NCBI RefSeq assembly: GCF_002368095.1
Contig: NZ_AP018227.1
Location: 5,844,123-5,908,122, forward strand
DNA from: Calothrix parasitica NIES-267
GTDB lineage: Bacteria > Cyanobacteriota > Cyanobacteriia > Cyanobacteriales > Nostocaceae
Direction: 5' to 3'
DNA length: 64,000 nucleotides
Part shown: piece after piece, positions 47,201-57,345 of the stretch
How positions within the stretch are numbered: the first letter of the stretch is position 1
Layout of the letters: each line of letters starts with the position of its first letter
The notes under the pieces: generated by a model
What the model was told of the DNA's origin: nothing
The model's input: the letters and a program-made list of their open reading frames with translations, nothing else
The model's database searches: none
Position numbers and translations under genes: made by a program

Positions 47201-47698
47201 ATGTCCGAAGAAAAATCACAGCAACCACAACTACCACCGACTGGAGCTATAGATAATCAATATTTACATGCATCTGAAAGCTGGTTTGAATACCCCGTGA
47301 GGGTTCAACCTCATCATACCGATTATGCCGGTGTTGTTTGGCATGGTAGGTACATTGCTTGGATGGAAGAAGCGAGAGTAGAGTGTTTGCGTTCCATTGG
47401 GATTGAATTTTCCGATTTAGTCTCTTTGGGTTGCGATTTACCGGTAGTAGAAATGTCAATACGCTACCACCAAGCACTTCAGTTAGGTATGAAAGCTGTT
47501 GTTAAAACTCGTATGGAAGAAGTTACGGGTGTTCGCATCAATTGGAATTATGCGATTCAGTCAACAGATGGACAAAATTTATACGTCAGTGCCAAAGTCA
47601 CCTTGGTAGCAAAAGATATGGAAAAAGGTAAAATAATGCGTCAACTACCTCCTAGGATGAAAGAAGTTTTAGCAAGACTTACTGCATCGAAAAAGTAG
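47201..47698 (+). CDS. Acyl-CoA thioesterase, hotdog (4HBT/YbgC) family
   Basis: The 165-aa protein has the YbgC-type signature RVQPHHTDYAGVVWHGRYIA and WMEEARVECLRSIG, with the probable catalytic Asp in HHTDYAGVV. A single hotdog domain hydrolyses acyl-CoA or aryl-CoA thioesters. In cyanobacteria one family member acts in phylloquinone synthesis (DHNA-CoA), but this one cannot be matched to that substrate from sequence alone. There is a polar 25-residue N-terminal extension. Confidence 0.85.
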   Translation: MSEEKSQQPQLPPTGAIDNQYLHASESWFEYPVRVQPHHTDYAGVVWHGRYIAWMEEARVECLRSIGIEFSDLVSLGCDLPVVEMSIRYHQALQLGMKAVVKTRMEEVTGVRINWNYAIQSTDGQNLYVSAKVTLVAKDMEKGKIMRQLPPRMKEVLARLTASKK

Positions 47699-47699
47699 C

Positions 47700-47797
47700 A
47701 AAGGAGTTAGGAGTTAGGAGTTAGGAGTTAGGAGTTAGGAGTTAATTATTTTCTTCCCCCTCTTCCCCCTCTCCCCCCTCTCCCCCTCTTCCCCCTC
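47700..47797. repeat. GGAGTTA heptamers followed by a pyrimidine tract
   Basis: Five GAGTTAG units begin at the stop codon of the thioesterase gene. A C/T-rich CTTCCCCCT-type array follows up to the last codon of dxr on the other strand. Confidence 0.85.
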
Positions 47798-48994
47798 TTA
47801 ACGAATTGAAACCACTTTCGGAGCGTTTTGCAAATTATTAGCAGCTTCGATTACTTCTTGTCTGGCCCATTTATCTGCTGCTAATATGTCTTCTAAATTC
47901 GGGTTTGAATTGTTTTGTTGGGAATGGCGATCGCAAACTATTTCGATGCAGCGAGGGATATCTAAAAAGTGAATTTTCTCTTCTAAAAATAAAGCTACAG
48001 CTTGTTCGTTGGCTGCGTTTAAAACTGCTGGCATTGAGCCACCGGCTTTTCCAACATTGTAAGCTAAATTCATGCAGGGGTACTTTTGGTGGTCGGGTTC
48101 GCGGAATGTTAAGGAACCTGCTTTGACTAAATCTAGACGTTCCCAGTCGGTGTAAATGCGTTCTGGATAAGACAAAGCATAGAGCAAAGGTAAACGCATA
48201 TCGGCCCAACCTAACTGAGCTAAAACCGAGGTATCTTGCAATTCAATTAATGAATGAATGATGCTTTGGGGATGAATAACAATTTCAATATCGTCATAAT
48301 CCAATCCAAACAGGAAGTGAGCTTCAATTACTTCCAAACCTTTATTCATCAAAGTTGCAGAATCTACGGTAATTTTTCGTCCCATAGACCAATTAGGATG
48401 TTTAAGAGCATCAGCAACAGTTACCTCAGCTAATTTTTTTACATCCCAATCGCGGAAAGCACCACCAGAGGCTGTAAGTATAATCTTGCGTAAACCCCCT
48501 TCTGGAATACCTTGCAGACATTGGAAAATAGCGGAATGCTCGGAATCTGCGGGTAATAATTTTACGTTATGTTTTTTAATTAAGGGTAAAACTACTGGTG
48601 CTCCAGCAATTAGAGTTTCTTTATTAGCTAAAGCAATATCCTTACCTGCTTCGATAGCTGCGATAGTAGGTAACAATCCAGCACAACCGACAATACCGGT
48701 AACTACAGTTTGAGCTTCTCCATAACGAGCAACTTCGATAACACCAGCTTCTCCCGATAGTAAAGTTGGTTGGGGTTCTACATCTTTGATTGCTGATTTT
48801 AATTCTGGTAATTTACTTTCATTACTAATTGCGACTATACTCGGTCGGAACTGTCGAATCTGGGATGCTAACAATTCTACGTTGCTCCCTGCTGCTAATC
48901 CAACAATCCTAAACTGTTCGGGACATTGAGCAACAATATCCAAAGTTTGAGTACCAATAGAACCAGTAGAACCAATAAGGGTAATAGCTTTCAC
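47798..48994 (-). CDS. dxr: 1-deoxy-D-xylulose 5-phosphate reductoisomerase
   Basis: The 398-aa enzyme converts DXP to MEP with NADPH in the plastid-type isoprenoid pathway. The NADPH-binding [14 protein letters not shown] is at the N-terminus. The catalytic-site stretches [29 protein letters not shown] and [20 protein letters not shown] are present, including metal ligands in DSEH. Length and start (ATG at 48994) are normal. Repeat tracts lie on both sides of the gene. Confidence 0.96.
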   Translation of the reverse strand: MKAITLIGSTGSIGTQTLDIVAQCPEQFRIVGLAAGSNVELLASQIRQFRPSIVAISNESKLPELKSAIKDVEPQPTLLSGEAGVIEVARYGEAQTVVTGIVGCAGLLPTIAAIEAGKDIALANKETLIAGAPVVLPLIKKHNVKLLPADSEHSAIFQCLQGIPEGGLRKIILTASGGAFRDWDVKKLAEVTVADALKHPNWSMGRKITVDSATLMNKGLEVIEAHFLFGLDYDDIEIVIHPQSIIHSLIELQDTSVLAQLGWADMRLPLLYALSYPERIYTDWERLDLVKAGSLTFREPDHQKYPCMNLAYNVGKAGGSMPAVLNAANEQAVALFLEEKIHFLDIPRCIEIVCDRHSQQNNSNPNLEDILAADKWARQEVIEAANNLQNAPKVVSIR

Positions 48995-49054
48995 AATGAA
49001 GATTTAATTATTAACAGACAACTTTACTATAAATTGTCTGGGGCTGGAAAAGTA

Positions 49055-49110
49055 CAGAATTGGGAAGAGAGGGAGATGGGGAGACAAGGAGATGGGGAGA
49101 TAAAGGGAAA
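49055..49110. repeat. Purine-rich GGGGAGA-type tract
   Basis: Units like GGGGAGACAAGGAGATGGGG match the tract at 1-44 and the one inside the kinase gene at 22988-23038 (reverse strand). Confidence 0.7.
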
Positions 49111-49182
49111 ATCAACGAGTAAGAGGCTAATAAATTTATTACTCCTAAATGCTAACTAATACTTCACACCCAACCAGCGAAC

Positions 49183-49312
49183 AACTGATAACTGATAACT
49201 GATAACTGATAACTGATAACTGATAACTGATAACTGATAACTGATAACTGATAACTGATAACTGATAACTGATAACTGATAACTGATAACTGATAACTGA
49301 TAACTGATAACT
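49183..49312. repeat. AACTGAT heptamer array, about 18 perfect copies
   Basis: About 130 bp of nearly perfect 7-bp units. It ends 3 bp before the stop codon of the following minus-strand gene. A shorter array of the same unit is at about 60756-60795. Confidence 0.95.
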
Positions 49313-49314
49313 GC

Positions 49315-51108
49315 TCACTGATTGATGATACATTTTGCATCTAGTACAACAAAATCAGAAGTTTTTTTCGCAGTACAATTTTCCACAGTTTTTGATAAGG
49401 CTGGGATGTTTCCTTGCTCTAAACTTTGAGTTGTAGCTTTGGCTATTTGAACTAATTTATCTTGACTTAAATTGCTTCTATAATATTGTTTAAGTAAGGA
49501 GTTGGTTCTAATATATTCTGGTGAGAAAGTTCCAGATTCTAACAGCCAGAAATCTACTCCATATTTTTGAATAAAAGCTTTTACATCATCTAAATTATCG
49601 CTGTATTGAGCTTGAGCTAAATCTATAAATCGCTGCCTAAATTGGTTGTAATATCCCAAGTGATAGGGAATTGCATATTCTCTACCTATTAAAATTGAGC
49701 GTTGGGTAAATGCTGGTAAATTATTAGTTTCTGCTACTATCGAAGCGATTAAAATATCTTTTGGCTGTTCCTGAAAAAACTGGTATAAGGTTGGATATTC
49801 TCCAGTTTGGTAGACAGTTTTGGGAAATTTTTTAATAAAAATAGGATAATAAAATAGTAGTGCAATAGCGATGATAACTGCAAAAATAGATGAAAAAAGT
49901 CTGCGGATAAAAGCATTTATACTTTTATTTCCGTTAAAACTAGATGCAAGAGCTTCTAAAATAGCTGTTAAAACAATTGCTGCTGATACTGATAATATGA
50001 CTCGAAAAGTATGTCCGGTGTAGCGACTAGGAAGATGAAGTTTAAATAGTAGGATATGAGCGATAATAAACATTCCTACTGACACAATTAAAATTTGAGG
50101 TAATATCGCAATTTCCTTTTGAATCTTGTTTAATAAAGGAAATTTTTTGGGAAAAAACATCAAAAACGGTAATAAAAATCCGAACAGCACAGTTACGGGT
50201 GAAAATAATGAGGGTGCAAATATTCCACTACGTCCCGCTAAAAAATATTTGGAGATATTATTGCTAAAAAAACTTGACCTCCCTCCAGCTAAAAATTCCG
50301 GTAGTTGCTTTGCTTGAGCGACTGTAATTACTGGAGCAAATTCTGATGATTTGAGAGCATAGGGTAACATTACGCAAAATGCTGCTGCTAAGCCAATTAT
50401 ACAGAATATATAATCTTGTTTGTCTTGAGAAAAACGGAATTTACTTTGATTTTGACTTTGATTTCTATTATTACTATCCCAATCCCAAAGTCGCAAAATT
50501 AAAATACCAGCACAGATAAATACAGACTGAGGATAAAAAAGCCCTAAGAGTATAATTGTAGCTAAACACGGTAGTAAAGATTTACGCGATAAATAATATA
50601 AGAATGCTAATAAAAACGGATATGTGAAAGCTCTGGGTGTTGCAGAAATCAAATCATCCTTTATCCAAATATTTTGATTGAGCAATAATGTTGATAAAAA
50701 TCCGGTAAATGGTAAAGGGATTATTTGTAAACTTAAACCAAAGCAGTAAGCAGTAGTAAACAGTCCTAAGATTAGTGGAAGAAGTTTATTGAAAAATAAA
50801 GGGTCAATACCGAAAAATGAAATTGTCCGATAAAGACTAGAGTACCCTGCTGGAGCAACTGACTGAAAATAATCAGCAATTAAATCATTTGGAAACAAGT
50901 TTGGATCTGCAAACCTTAACATCCAAAATACATGCTGTCTCGCATCGTCTTGTACAACATATTCGCTAGCAAAAGCTTGTTGTAAGCCTAATAATGCGTA
51001 CATAGCTGAGAAAGTCATGCTCAAACTAAACCAAAATATTAATTGGTTTTTAGATATCTTTGTATTCGCAGGAAAAAACTTTTTATGCAGCTTTGTTTTG
51101 ATTAACAT
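49315..51108 (-). CDS. Polytopic membrane protein, GT-C-like (glycan cluster)
   Basis: The 597-aa protein has about 11-13 membrane segments from residue 25 to about 430, then a soluble C-terminal domain. An early extracytoplasmic loop contains EYVVQDDARQHVFWMLRFAD, whose acidic pair resembles the first-loop motif of GT-C glycosyltransferases. It lies 18 bp downstream of a GT39-like gene on the same strand. A role in polyprenyl-sugar-dependent glycosylation is inferred from fold and context. Confidence 0.7.
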   Translation of the reverse strand: MLIKTKLHKKFFPANTKISKNQLIFWFSLSMTFSAMYALLGLQQAFASEYVVQDDARQHVFWMLRFADPNLFPNDLIADYFQSVAPAGYSSLYRTISFFGIDPLFFNKLLPLILGLFTTAYCFGLSLQIIPLPFTGFLSTLLLNQNIWIKDDLISATPRAFTYPFLLAFLYYLSRKSLLPCLATIILLGLFYPQSVFICAGILILRLWDWDSNNRNQSQNQSKFRFSQDKQDYIFCIIGLAAAFCVMLPYALKSSEFAPVITVAQAKQLPEFLAGGRSSFFSNNISKYFLAGRSGIFAPSLFSPVTVLFGFLLPFLMFFPKKFPLLNKIQKEIAILPQILIVSVGMFIIAHILLFKLHLPSRYTGHTFRVILSVSAAIVLTAILEALASSFNGNKSINAFIRRLFSSIFAVIIAIALLFYYPIFIKKFPKTVYQTGEYPTLYQFFQEQPKDILIASIVAETNNLPAFTQRSILIGREYAIPYHLGYYNQFRQRFIDLAQAQYSDNLDDVKAFIQKYGVDFWLLESGTFSPEYIRTNSLLKQYYRSNLSQDKLVQIAKATTQSLEQGNIPALSKTVENCTAKKTSDFVVLDAKCIINQ

Positions 51109-51126
51109 AGTCAGATATTAGATAAT

Positions 51127-52686
51127 TTATTTTTCCAATTTCCATAACCAAGACTGAACTTTTTCGATATTATATTGCGCTTCAAATTTTGCTTTCAATT
51201 CATCAGAAGGACGATAAATAAAAACTTTGTCAAAATTTTGAGGTATTGGAGGAATATTTTTTGACGATACAAGCTGAAGATTAACTGTATTTTGCAATGA
51301 ATGAGTTAAACCAAGTAATTCACCAGGACGAATATCGCTAATCACCAAGGTATTTTCTGATTGATTAATGATACTAGCTACTTCGGGGTTATGGCGAGTT
51401 TTAGAAGCACTTTTATTCCACCATGTAGGAATTTGAGAACTAACTGCACAAGATACAATACCGCTGACAATCAAAGCAATAGCAATATACCGCCATTTTT
51501 TAAATGCTTTAATATTATGATAATTTTTATTTAACTTATTAACGATTAAATATGAAACTGCTATTTGAATTCCCAAGTAACAAGGAAACGCATAGCGAGC
51601 AATACTAGAACGACGACCTGACAAGATAATATCTGGTGCAATTAAAGCTATCCCCGTGACTCCAATTAAAGTAATCACAAATAATCCCGCTTTGGGGGCA
51701 GTTTTACATAAATAATATAATGCATATCCCGTCAAAAATGCACTTAAATAATGCAGCGGACTAAAAGGACTAAAACCTTGGTTTAAGTCGATAAAAACTC
51801 GGCTCAAATTTTGTCCCCAAAATAAAGGTAAAAATCCCTTGCGAACTAGATTTACGTGTCCTGTATTTTCTACAAGGTCAGAGAAATTAGCAATCACTAC
51901 TAATAACCAAGGAAGAAATAAGAGTATTCCAAATAAACTGGAAAGAATATAGTTTCCAAAAGTTTTATTAAAACGCAATTTTCCCTGAGCTAAAACATAT
52001 ATACCATGTCCTACAAAGACAAATGCAGAAAATGGATGGGTATAAAGTCCCAAGGACACCGTAATACCGTAAATTATCCAAGGTAGTATTTTTTTTCTTC
52101 TAATAGCCCAAAGTAGTGCAGCACAAGAGACTAAAATACTCGCAGTCCATAAGCTGTATTCTCGCGCTTCTTGAGCATATAAAACATGAAAAGGTGAAAT
52201 TGCTATCAACGAAACTGCAACCCAAGAAATTAGCTGGGAATTAAATAATTCCAGACATAACCAATAAATCGCAGGGAATACAAGTAGACTAATAAAAGCA
52301 GATAATAACCTAATATTAAATATTGAATTACCAAATGTTTGCAGCCAGAATCGAGCCATTAGATAATATAAAGGCGAATGTTCTGGATGAGCAGCTAAAG
52401 CCTTAATGCTATCGTTGAGGTTTTTAGTACTATTAGGATATTGATAAGTTTGCAGCAACTTGCCAACACTAATCACCTCACCGTTATAAACTTCTTCGAC
52501 TAAATCCGTACTTGTATATCCGGAAATCCGTAAAGAAGTCATTGTTTCATCGTACCAGTAAACCTTTTGGTCTAAGTTATAAAACCGGAAAAATATTCCG
52601 ATAACAAGTAAAATCGCAATTAGTTTACGAACATGATTTTTTTTATCAGTTTGAGTTGGCTTTTTTGAAAAAGTAAGGTTTGTCAT
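51127..52686 (-). CDS. GT39/ArnT-like membrane glycosyltransferase
   Basis: The 519-aa protein has an N-terminal membrane segment (about 20-35) and then the first-loop catalytic signature VYWYDETMTSL with Asp46-Glu47. Around ten more membrane segments follow, with HSPLYYLMARFWLQTFGNS typical of the PMT/ArnT group. Such enzymes move a sugar from polyprenyl-phosphate to a lipid or protein at the outer face of the membrane. It is part of the minus-strand glycan operon. Confidence 0.82.
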   Translation of the reverse strand: MTNLTFSKKPTQTDKKNHVRKLIAILLVIGIFFRFYNLDQKVYWYDETMTSLRISGYTSTDLVEEVYNGEVISVGKLLQTYQYPNSTKNLNDSIKALAAHPEHSPLYYLMARFWLQTFGNSIFNIRLLSAFISLLVFPAIYWLCLELFNSQLISWVAVSLIAISPFHVLYAQEAREYSLWTASILVSCAALLWAIRRKKILPWIIYGITVSLGLYTHPFSAFVFVGHGIYVLAQGKLRFNKTFGNYILSSLFGILLFLPWLLVVIANFSDLVENTGHVNLVRKGFLPLFWGQNLSRVFIDLNQGFSPFSPLHYLSAFLTGYALYYLCKTAPKAGLFVITLIGVTGIALIAPDIILSGRRSSIARYAFPCYLGIQIAVSYLIVNKLNKNYHNIKAFKKWRYIAIALIVSGIVSCAVSSQIPTWWNKSASKTRHNPEVASIINQSENTLVISDIRPGELLGLTHSLQNTVNLQLVSSKNIPPIPQNFDKVFIYRPSDELKAKFEAQYNIEKVQSWLWKLEK

Positions 52687-52742
52687 TAACTAACTCTATT
52701 GAAAATAATTTTATTTATTAATAATACAATTTTTTATTTATC

Positions 52743-52866
52743 AGGAATGGCCGCAATTGTCATATTAACCGGTTGGTGCGTGACACTGAACACATTATTA
52801 CTACGTTCAGAAATTTTCAAAGTGTCACAGCACCCTACAAGAAAAATGTGTAGCTTGCGTAAGTCA
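52743..52866. mobile_element. Foldback/MITE element, short copy
   Basis: This is homologous to both ends of the element at 32983-33307. It starts AGGAATGGCCGCAA, contains GTGACACT/AGTGTCAC (near 52780-52828) and ends CTTGCGTAAGTC. It lacks the 200-bp centre of the long copy. It sits between two GT39-like genes. Confidence 0.72.
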
Positions 52867-52954
52867 TATTTATGTTATTCTTGCCAGCACAGATTTACAC
52901 CTATAATTACTAATTTATATTCACAGTTTTCTATTTAAAATATTCATCCTAAAC

Positions 52955-54502
52955 TTAGGATAAATCATATAAATAAACAAAAGCTCCTACAGTTTCAAAT
53001 AAATCTATTTGTTTACCTATTTTATCTAAATAAGATTTCATCATTTTATTTTCACTACTAACGTGAGCATGAGAGAAAATTACCCATACTCGTTTATTCC
53101 CGCGCAATTTATTTAAATCTTGTTCGTATCTTTCCTCTTCTGCTAATGATAATTTCTTGCCATCATATTTATCTAAATCATCTATACCAATAATATAATC
53201 ATCTGGCTGATAACCGTATTTTTCAGCATAATACAGAAATTGATAATGTCCCCGCTGAAATATGTATATAGTATCTTCACCTTGCTGATTGGATTTTACA
53301 TAGTTAATAACTTGTTTTATTTCTGCTCGCTGGTATGGCTGGATTAATAAATTGCTTGCAGTACTTACTGGGTGAAAAAGCAGTACTGCTAGAAGCAGGA
53401 TACCTGGAATAAAAGTCTTTTTAAAACCTCTTTTTTGAATCAAACAACCTATCCCCTCTGCAATTAATAAAATGAAGAAAGGAGTTAAAAATAAAACCAA
53501 ACGATTGCGAAAAGGAAACTTGTGTAAAAAAGATGCAACAAATGTTGCGATTACCGGAGATAAGATTATAAATAATTGCTTTTTTTGACGTTTAAATAAT
53601 GATATACAGCCAATAACAAAAGCAAAAATTGCTAATCCGTCAGTTATTCCCACAAAACCTAATGGTTTATAGAAAAATTTCCCTAATGCATTAAAAACCC
53701 AATTAATATCATAAAATGATGATGGAAAACCATTTTTCCAAGATGTCATTAAGTCGCTGTTATTATTTAAGCTTTGGACGGAAACAAAATAGAATATTCC
53801 AAAACTGATTAACCAAGATGAGTAGATAAGTAAAATTTTAAATATTTGGCTTTTCTTAGTTTTAGAAGCATTCATTACTAACTGACTAGTTCCGAATCCA
53901 GCCAAAACAAAAATAGCTGGATGGGAAAACCAGATAGTTAATGCTCCTAATAAAGAAAATAATATAATTTTGCTAATATTGAGTCTTTTTCGACAAATTT
54001 CTACGACTAGCAAAGATGAAAATAATGCAATAGCGACATCGCTTGAATACTGTTTTAATTCAGTTGCATAGTAAACTAAATGGCTCAGGCTGACAAAAAA
54101 GGCTAATGCGATAGGAATTGCATATCCGTTCAGATATCGTTTTGCTAATTGATAAAAAAGAAATAGAGAAATAATTCCTGACAACAACGGAAATAGTCTC
54201 AAAGCATATTCGTTATTACCAAAAATTTGAATCGCTATTTTTTCAATTATTAGAAACCCAAAAGGCGCACCTTGGTCGTAATCTAAAGGCTGTAGTAGTT
54301 CTAAATATGAACGATTAACAATATTTAACGCTAATACCGCTTCATCAGCCCACAAAGAACGATTGTAGAGATATTGTACAAGTCTGATTGCAATACCAAA
54401 ACCAATAATAATCCAAGAAAGTTTGTCAGGAGAAAATAAATTTATATATTTTTGATTGGTCTTACTGTTTTTATCTGAGTTAATTAATACATCTTGCGAC
54501 AT
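52955..54502 (-). CDS. GT39/PMT-like membrane glycosyltransferase
   Basis: The 515-aa protein has TM1 at about 28-46 followed by RSLWADEAVLALNI (Asp53-Glu54), the acidic first-loop motif of GT-C enzymes. QGAPFGFLIIEKIAIQIFGN matches the second conserved stretch of the family. Around ten membrane segments follow, with a soluble C-terminal part. The expected donor is a polyprenyl-phosphate sugar; the acceptor is unknown. It differs from the neighbouring GT39-like gene enough not to be a recent duplicate. Confidence 0.82.
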   Translation of the reverse strand: MSQDVLINSDKNSKTNQKYINLFSPDKLSWIIIGFGIAIRLVQYLYNRSLWADEAVLALNIVNRSYLELLQPLDYDQGAPFGFLIIEKIAIQIFGNNEYALRLFPLLSGIISLFLFYQLAKRYLNGYAIPIALAFFVSLSHLVYYATELKQYSSDVAIALFSSLLVVEICRKRLNISKIILFSLLGALTIWFSHPAIFVLAGFGTSQLVMNASKTKKSQIFKILLIYSSWLISFGIFYFVSVQSLNNNSDLMTSWKNGFPSSFYDINWVFNALGKFFYKPLGFVGITDGLAIFAFVIGCISLFKRQKKQLFIILSPVIATFVASFLHKFPFRNRLVLFLTPFFILLIAEGIGCLIQKRGFKKTFIPGILLLAVLLFHPVSTASNLLIQPYQRAEIKQVINYVKSNQQGEDTIYIFQRGHYQFLYYAEKYGYQPDDYIIGIDDLDKYDGKKLSLAEEERYEQDLNKLRGNKRVWVIFSHAHVSSENKMMKSYLDKIGKQIDLFETVGAFVYLYDLS

Positions 54503-54568
54503 AGTTTTTAGATGAAATTAAATAGAATGAAATAGACTTATATTAACTTTCTGAAATTTTATTTTATT

Positions 54569-55555
54569 TTACTTTACTTGCTGTTTGCTGCTCCCTAATT
54601 CCGACTCATTTTGATTCCGCATCTTTTTTATCGTAGTTAAATATTGACCTAAAAACGGAAGTCCTCCAAGGGCTGGTAGTAGATATCTAGAAGTACAAAG
54701 TAAACCTAAAGCCGCAGCCGTCGGAGCATTCATATATGGTTGATAAAAAGCAATTAAAGCAGCATCTCTTGTTCCAACTCCTGCAAAAGTAAGTGGTAAT
54801 AAACCTGCCAATATTGCTAAAGGTGCTAATGCTAAATGTGCTAACAAAGGAACTACTTGTTTTAAAGCAAAGGTAAAAAACCAAATTTGTAAAAGATGTC
54901 CGAACCAGATAATAACTGAAGTCAAAGTAATTTTTAGCAGATGTTTTTTATCTCTCCAAAAATATTTATGCATTTCATTCCAAGAATCGCGCAGTTTAGC
55001 TATTTTTGAACGGATTTTCTGAGGTGCAATTCTACCTGTAAGCTGAAATATTAAATTAGCGAATGGACGGGAAGCAATTAATAATAGTCCAATAATTAAA
55101 CCAGAAATCACGCAAGCTGTCATTATCCAAAACAGCCAATCTTTTTGCGGGTAAAGCGTTAATCCAAAAGCACACCACAGCAACAGCGATAGCATATCGC
55201 AAGCTTTTTCAAAAACTACTAAAGATAAAGATAGCGAACCTTCTAAATGTCCTCTTTCTTTAATAAAATAAGCCTTTACTATATCCCCCATTTTTGAGGG
55301 TAATACCATATTTAATACACTAGCTGTCAAAATCAAACGGTTAGCTTCACCAAATCCCAAACGAGTACGACTCGGTGTAAGCTGCTGCAACCGCCAAGCT
55401 GTTAGCATTGTTAAGGGTATAACCATCCCCAAACTAATTGTCATCCATAATTTATCGCTATTTTGAAATACTTCTATAAGTCTGGGAAAATCAATCTTCC
55501 AATAAATAATTATCAATATTGTCAGACTGACAGCGATAGAAATAAGTTTTTTCAT
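54569..55555 (-). CDS. LPG_synthase_TM (flippase-like) membrane protein
   Basis: The 328-aa protein has 7-8 membrane segments and the family stretches WRLQQLTPSR, ASVLNMVLPSKMGDIVKAYF and LPLTFAGVGTRDAALIAFY. The family includes the flippase half of MprF, AglD and YbhN proteins. In glycan clusters these are often linked to lipid-sugar transfer or translocation. Its stop is 66 bp from the next gene downstream, and it starts 4 bp after the stop of the gene upstream, so it is translationally close-coupled. Confidence 0.85.
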   Translation of the reverse strand: MKKLISIAVSLTILIIIYWKIDFPRLIEVFQNSDKLWMTISLGMVIPLTMLTAWRLQQLTPSRTRLGFGEANRLILTASVLNMVLPSKMGDIVKAYFIKERGHLEGSLSLSLVVFEKACDMLSLLLWCAFGLTLYPQKDWLFWIMTACVISGLIIGLLLIASRPFANLIFQLTGRIAPQKIRSKIAKLRDSWNEMHKYFWRDKKHLLKITLTSVIIWFGHLLQIWFFTFALKQVVPLLAHLALAPLAILAGLLPLTFAGVGTRDAALIAFYQPYMNAPTAAALGLLCTSRYLLPALGGLPFLGQYLTTIKKMRNQNESELGSSKQQVK

Positions 55556-55559
55556 ATCT

Positions 55560-57236
55560 TTATAATTCGCGCTCGATTTTTAATGGCTGAGCAGAAGCAA
55601 GTTTTTTAACTTCTGCTGTTAAATCCAACCAAGGTTGTAATTGGCTTTTTTGAAAAGTTCGACTCATGACAACATAAATAGAAGTTTGGTCGCAGCCAAT
55701 ACCCGCAGAAATCACCTTATCCCAAGTTTTAGCTTCCAATTTATCAACAACGCACCATTTACCATTCTTCCAAAAGAATCTACGAGTAAACCAAAAAGGT
55801 GCGTCATTTTTTCCTACAATTAAAACACGTTGTAATAGCTTACGAATTAAATCGGGGAAAAACCTTCCTACAGTTAACATCACAAATCTGAGAATCAGTA
55901 AATTAAGCGGTGTCATTTGTTTTTGTTTAGCCCATCCCAGATTTCCGCTAATAGTAATCTCGTCATCCTCGATATTTATTCTATAGGGTGAAACTAAATG
56001 TCCCACTGCATTTTTTATTTTGCCTTTATCACTAACCTGTAAAGAAATTTGCGTATCGGCAATCACTAATTTATTATCTCTAAATAACTTAAAAACTCCA
56101 CCTTTATTTAAAGCCAAATATAGCTGCGTATTTTGACGACGGTCAATTAAAATTTTAGCATTCTGTAACCATATACGATTATTTTGATTATCTGGAAAAC
56201 TATCTATAGATGGTCTTTCATCTACAAAATCGCGCCAAGCTAACAAATAATTCCATGTATGATGTCCAATAATATGGTCATCAGCATAACAAGGAGATAA
56301 CCCACTTGCTAAACCTTGTAAAAAACGGTAGTTAATCTGTAATGCTTCTGGCATCCATTTCCCAACTAATTCAAAACCGTGAGGGAAAAAATTATAAGTA
56401 TTGCGGCTGGTATATTCACCACCATAAGAACCATCGGGATGAACAAATTCAGCAGCTAGATTAACAGCTTTAATTAATGCTTCCTTGATACGTATATCTG
56501 GATTAAACTGATAAATTCGTGCCAAACAAGAAATAGTTAAAGTATGATATCCGGGGTCGCAGCCTTCATATTCAATAAACCAACCCTCATCATTCTGCCA
56601 AGATAAAACACGCTCCAAACGCTGTACTTTTGCCTTATCCCATTGAGAAGTATTTAAAAGCTGAGATAACCTTTCCAAACATAAAACAATTAACGCTTGA
56701 TGATTCGTTAATCTTCCGCTTTCATGATGTTCTGCCAACCAATTAGCACGTTTTGTAAAAAAGTTGAGAATAGCTTGATTATCAAATTGATTATTTTCTC
56801 TATTGTTTTCTAGATGATTACTAAAATCATCTTCTAAGTTTAGAATAATATAACTTTCAATACAGGCTAACAGCGAAAAAGCAGCAGCCCCCGAAGCTCG
56901 CTCAAAAGGAAAATAATCATCGCAAGAACCATCTTTATGAGCGCTACGAGCCGCATATGAAATCCCCGCTTTAACCCAATCCTTAATAGTAGACTGACGA
57001 TAATAAGGATTATTAGGTATATCAGAATCGTAAATTAAAGCCAATGGAAACACAAATTCCTGCGCCATCCCACTAGGAAAATCGATAATTTTATAATGCC
57101 AAAAATTGCGGTCAAAACAGCCATAAGTTGGACTGTGAGGGTTGCGGTCTAATAAAGTTAAAATCTTAGGAATCTGAGCTAACGCTTCAATTGCAAATAA
57201 GTCTTTATTTATTATGGGGAATTGGGAATTGGGCAT
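55560..57236 (-). CDS. Large conserved-looking protein with alpha/alpha-toroid-like region
   Basis: The 558-aa soluble protein has a first 350 residues rich in paired helices with aromatic-acidic motifs (DGSCDDYFPFERASGAAAFS, NDEGWFIEYEGCDPGYHT, HPDGSYGGEYTSRNTYNFFP) like those of (alpha/alpha) barrel glycosidases and lyases. The last 150 residues look beta-rich. I cannot name an enzyme; a polysaccharide lyase or heparinase-like role is possible. The first residues MPNSQFPI come from an ATTGGGAATTGGG-type repeat, so the true start may be elsewhere. Confidence 0.7.
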   Translation of the reverse strand: MPNSQFPIINKDLFAIEALAQIPKILTLLDRNPHSPTYGCFDRNFWHYKIIDFPSGMAQEFVFPLALIYDSDIPNNPYYRQSTIKDWVKAGISYAARSAHKDGSCDDYFPFERASGAAAFSLLACIESYIILNLEDDFSNHLENNRENNQFDNQAILNFFTKRANWLAEHHESGRLTNHQALIVLCLERLSQLLNTSQWDKAKVQRLERVLSWQNDEGWFIEYEGCDPGYHTLTISCLARIYQFNPDIRIKEALIKAVNLAAEFVHPDGSYGGEYTSRNTYNFFPHGFELVGKWMPEALQINYRFLQGLASGLSPCYADDHIIGHHTWNYLLAWRDFVDERPSIDSFPDNQNNRIWLQNAKILIDRRQNTQLYLALNKGGVFKLFRDNKLVIADTQISLQVSDKGKIKNAVGHLVSPYRINIEDDEITISGNLGWAKQKQMTPLNLLILRFVMLTVGRFFPDLIRKLLQRVLIVGKNDAPFWFTRRFFWKNGKWCVVDKLEAKTWDKVISAGIGCDQTSIYVVMSRTFQKSQLQPWLDLTAEVKKLASAQPLKIEREL

Positions 57237-57345
57237 TGAGAATTGGTAATTGGTAATTGGTAATTGGTAATTTATAACTCTTAATTATTAACTCCTAACT
57301 CCTAACTCCAAATTCCTAACTCCTAACTCCTAACTCTTCACTTTC
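57237..57345. repeat. TTGGTAA and CTAACTC heptamer arrays
   Basis: Four TTGGTAA units and about six CTAACTC-type units fill the space between two genes. They enter the 5' end of one gene and the 3' end of the other. Confidence 0.88.

Noticed and set aside
49183-49312. CRISPR array
   Set aside because: Units are 7 bp with no spacers and no cas genes nearby.
49145-49333. 62-codon frame of repeated YQLSVIS units
   Set aside because: It is only the translation of a heptamer tandem array.
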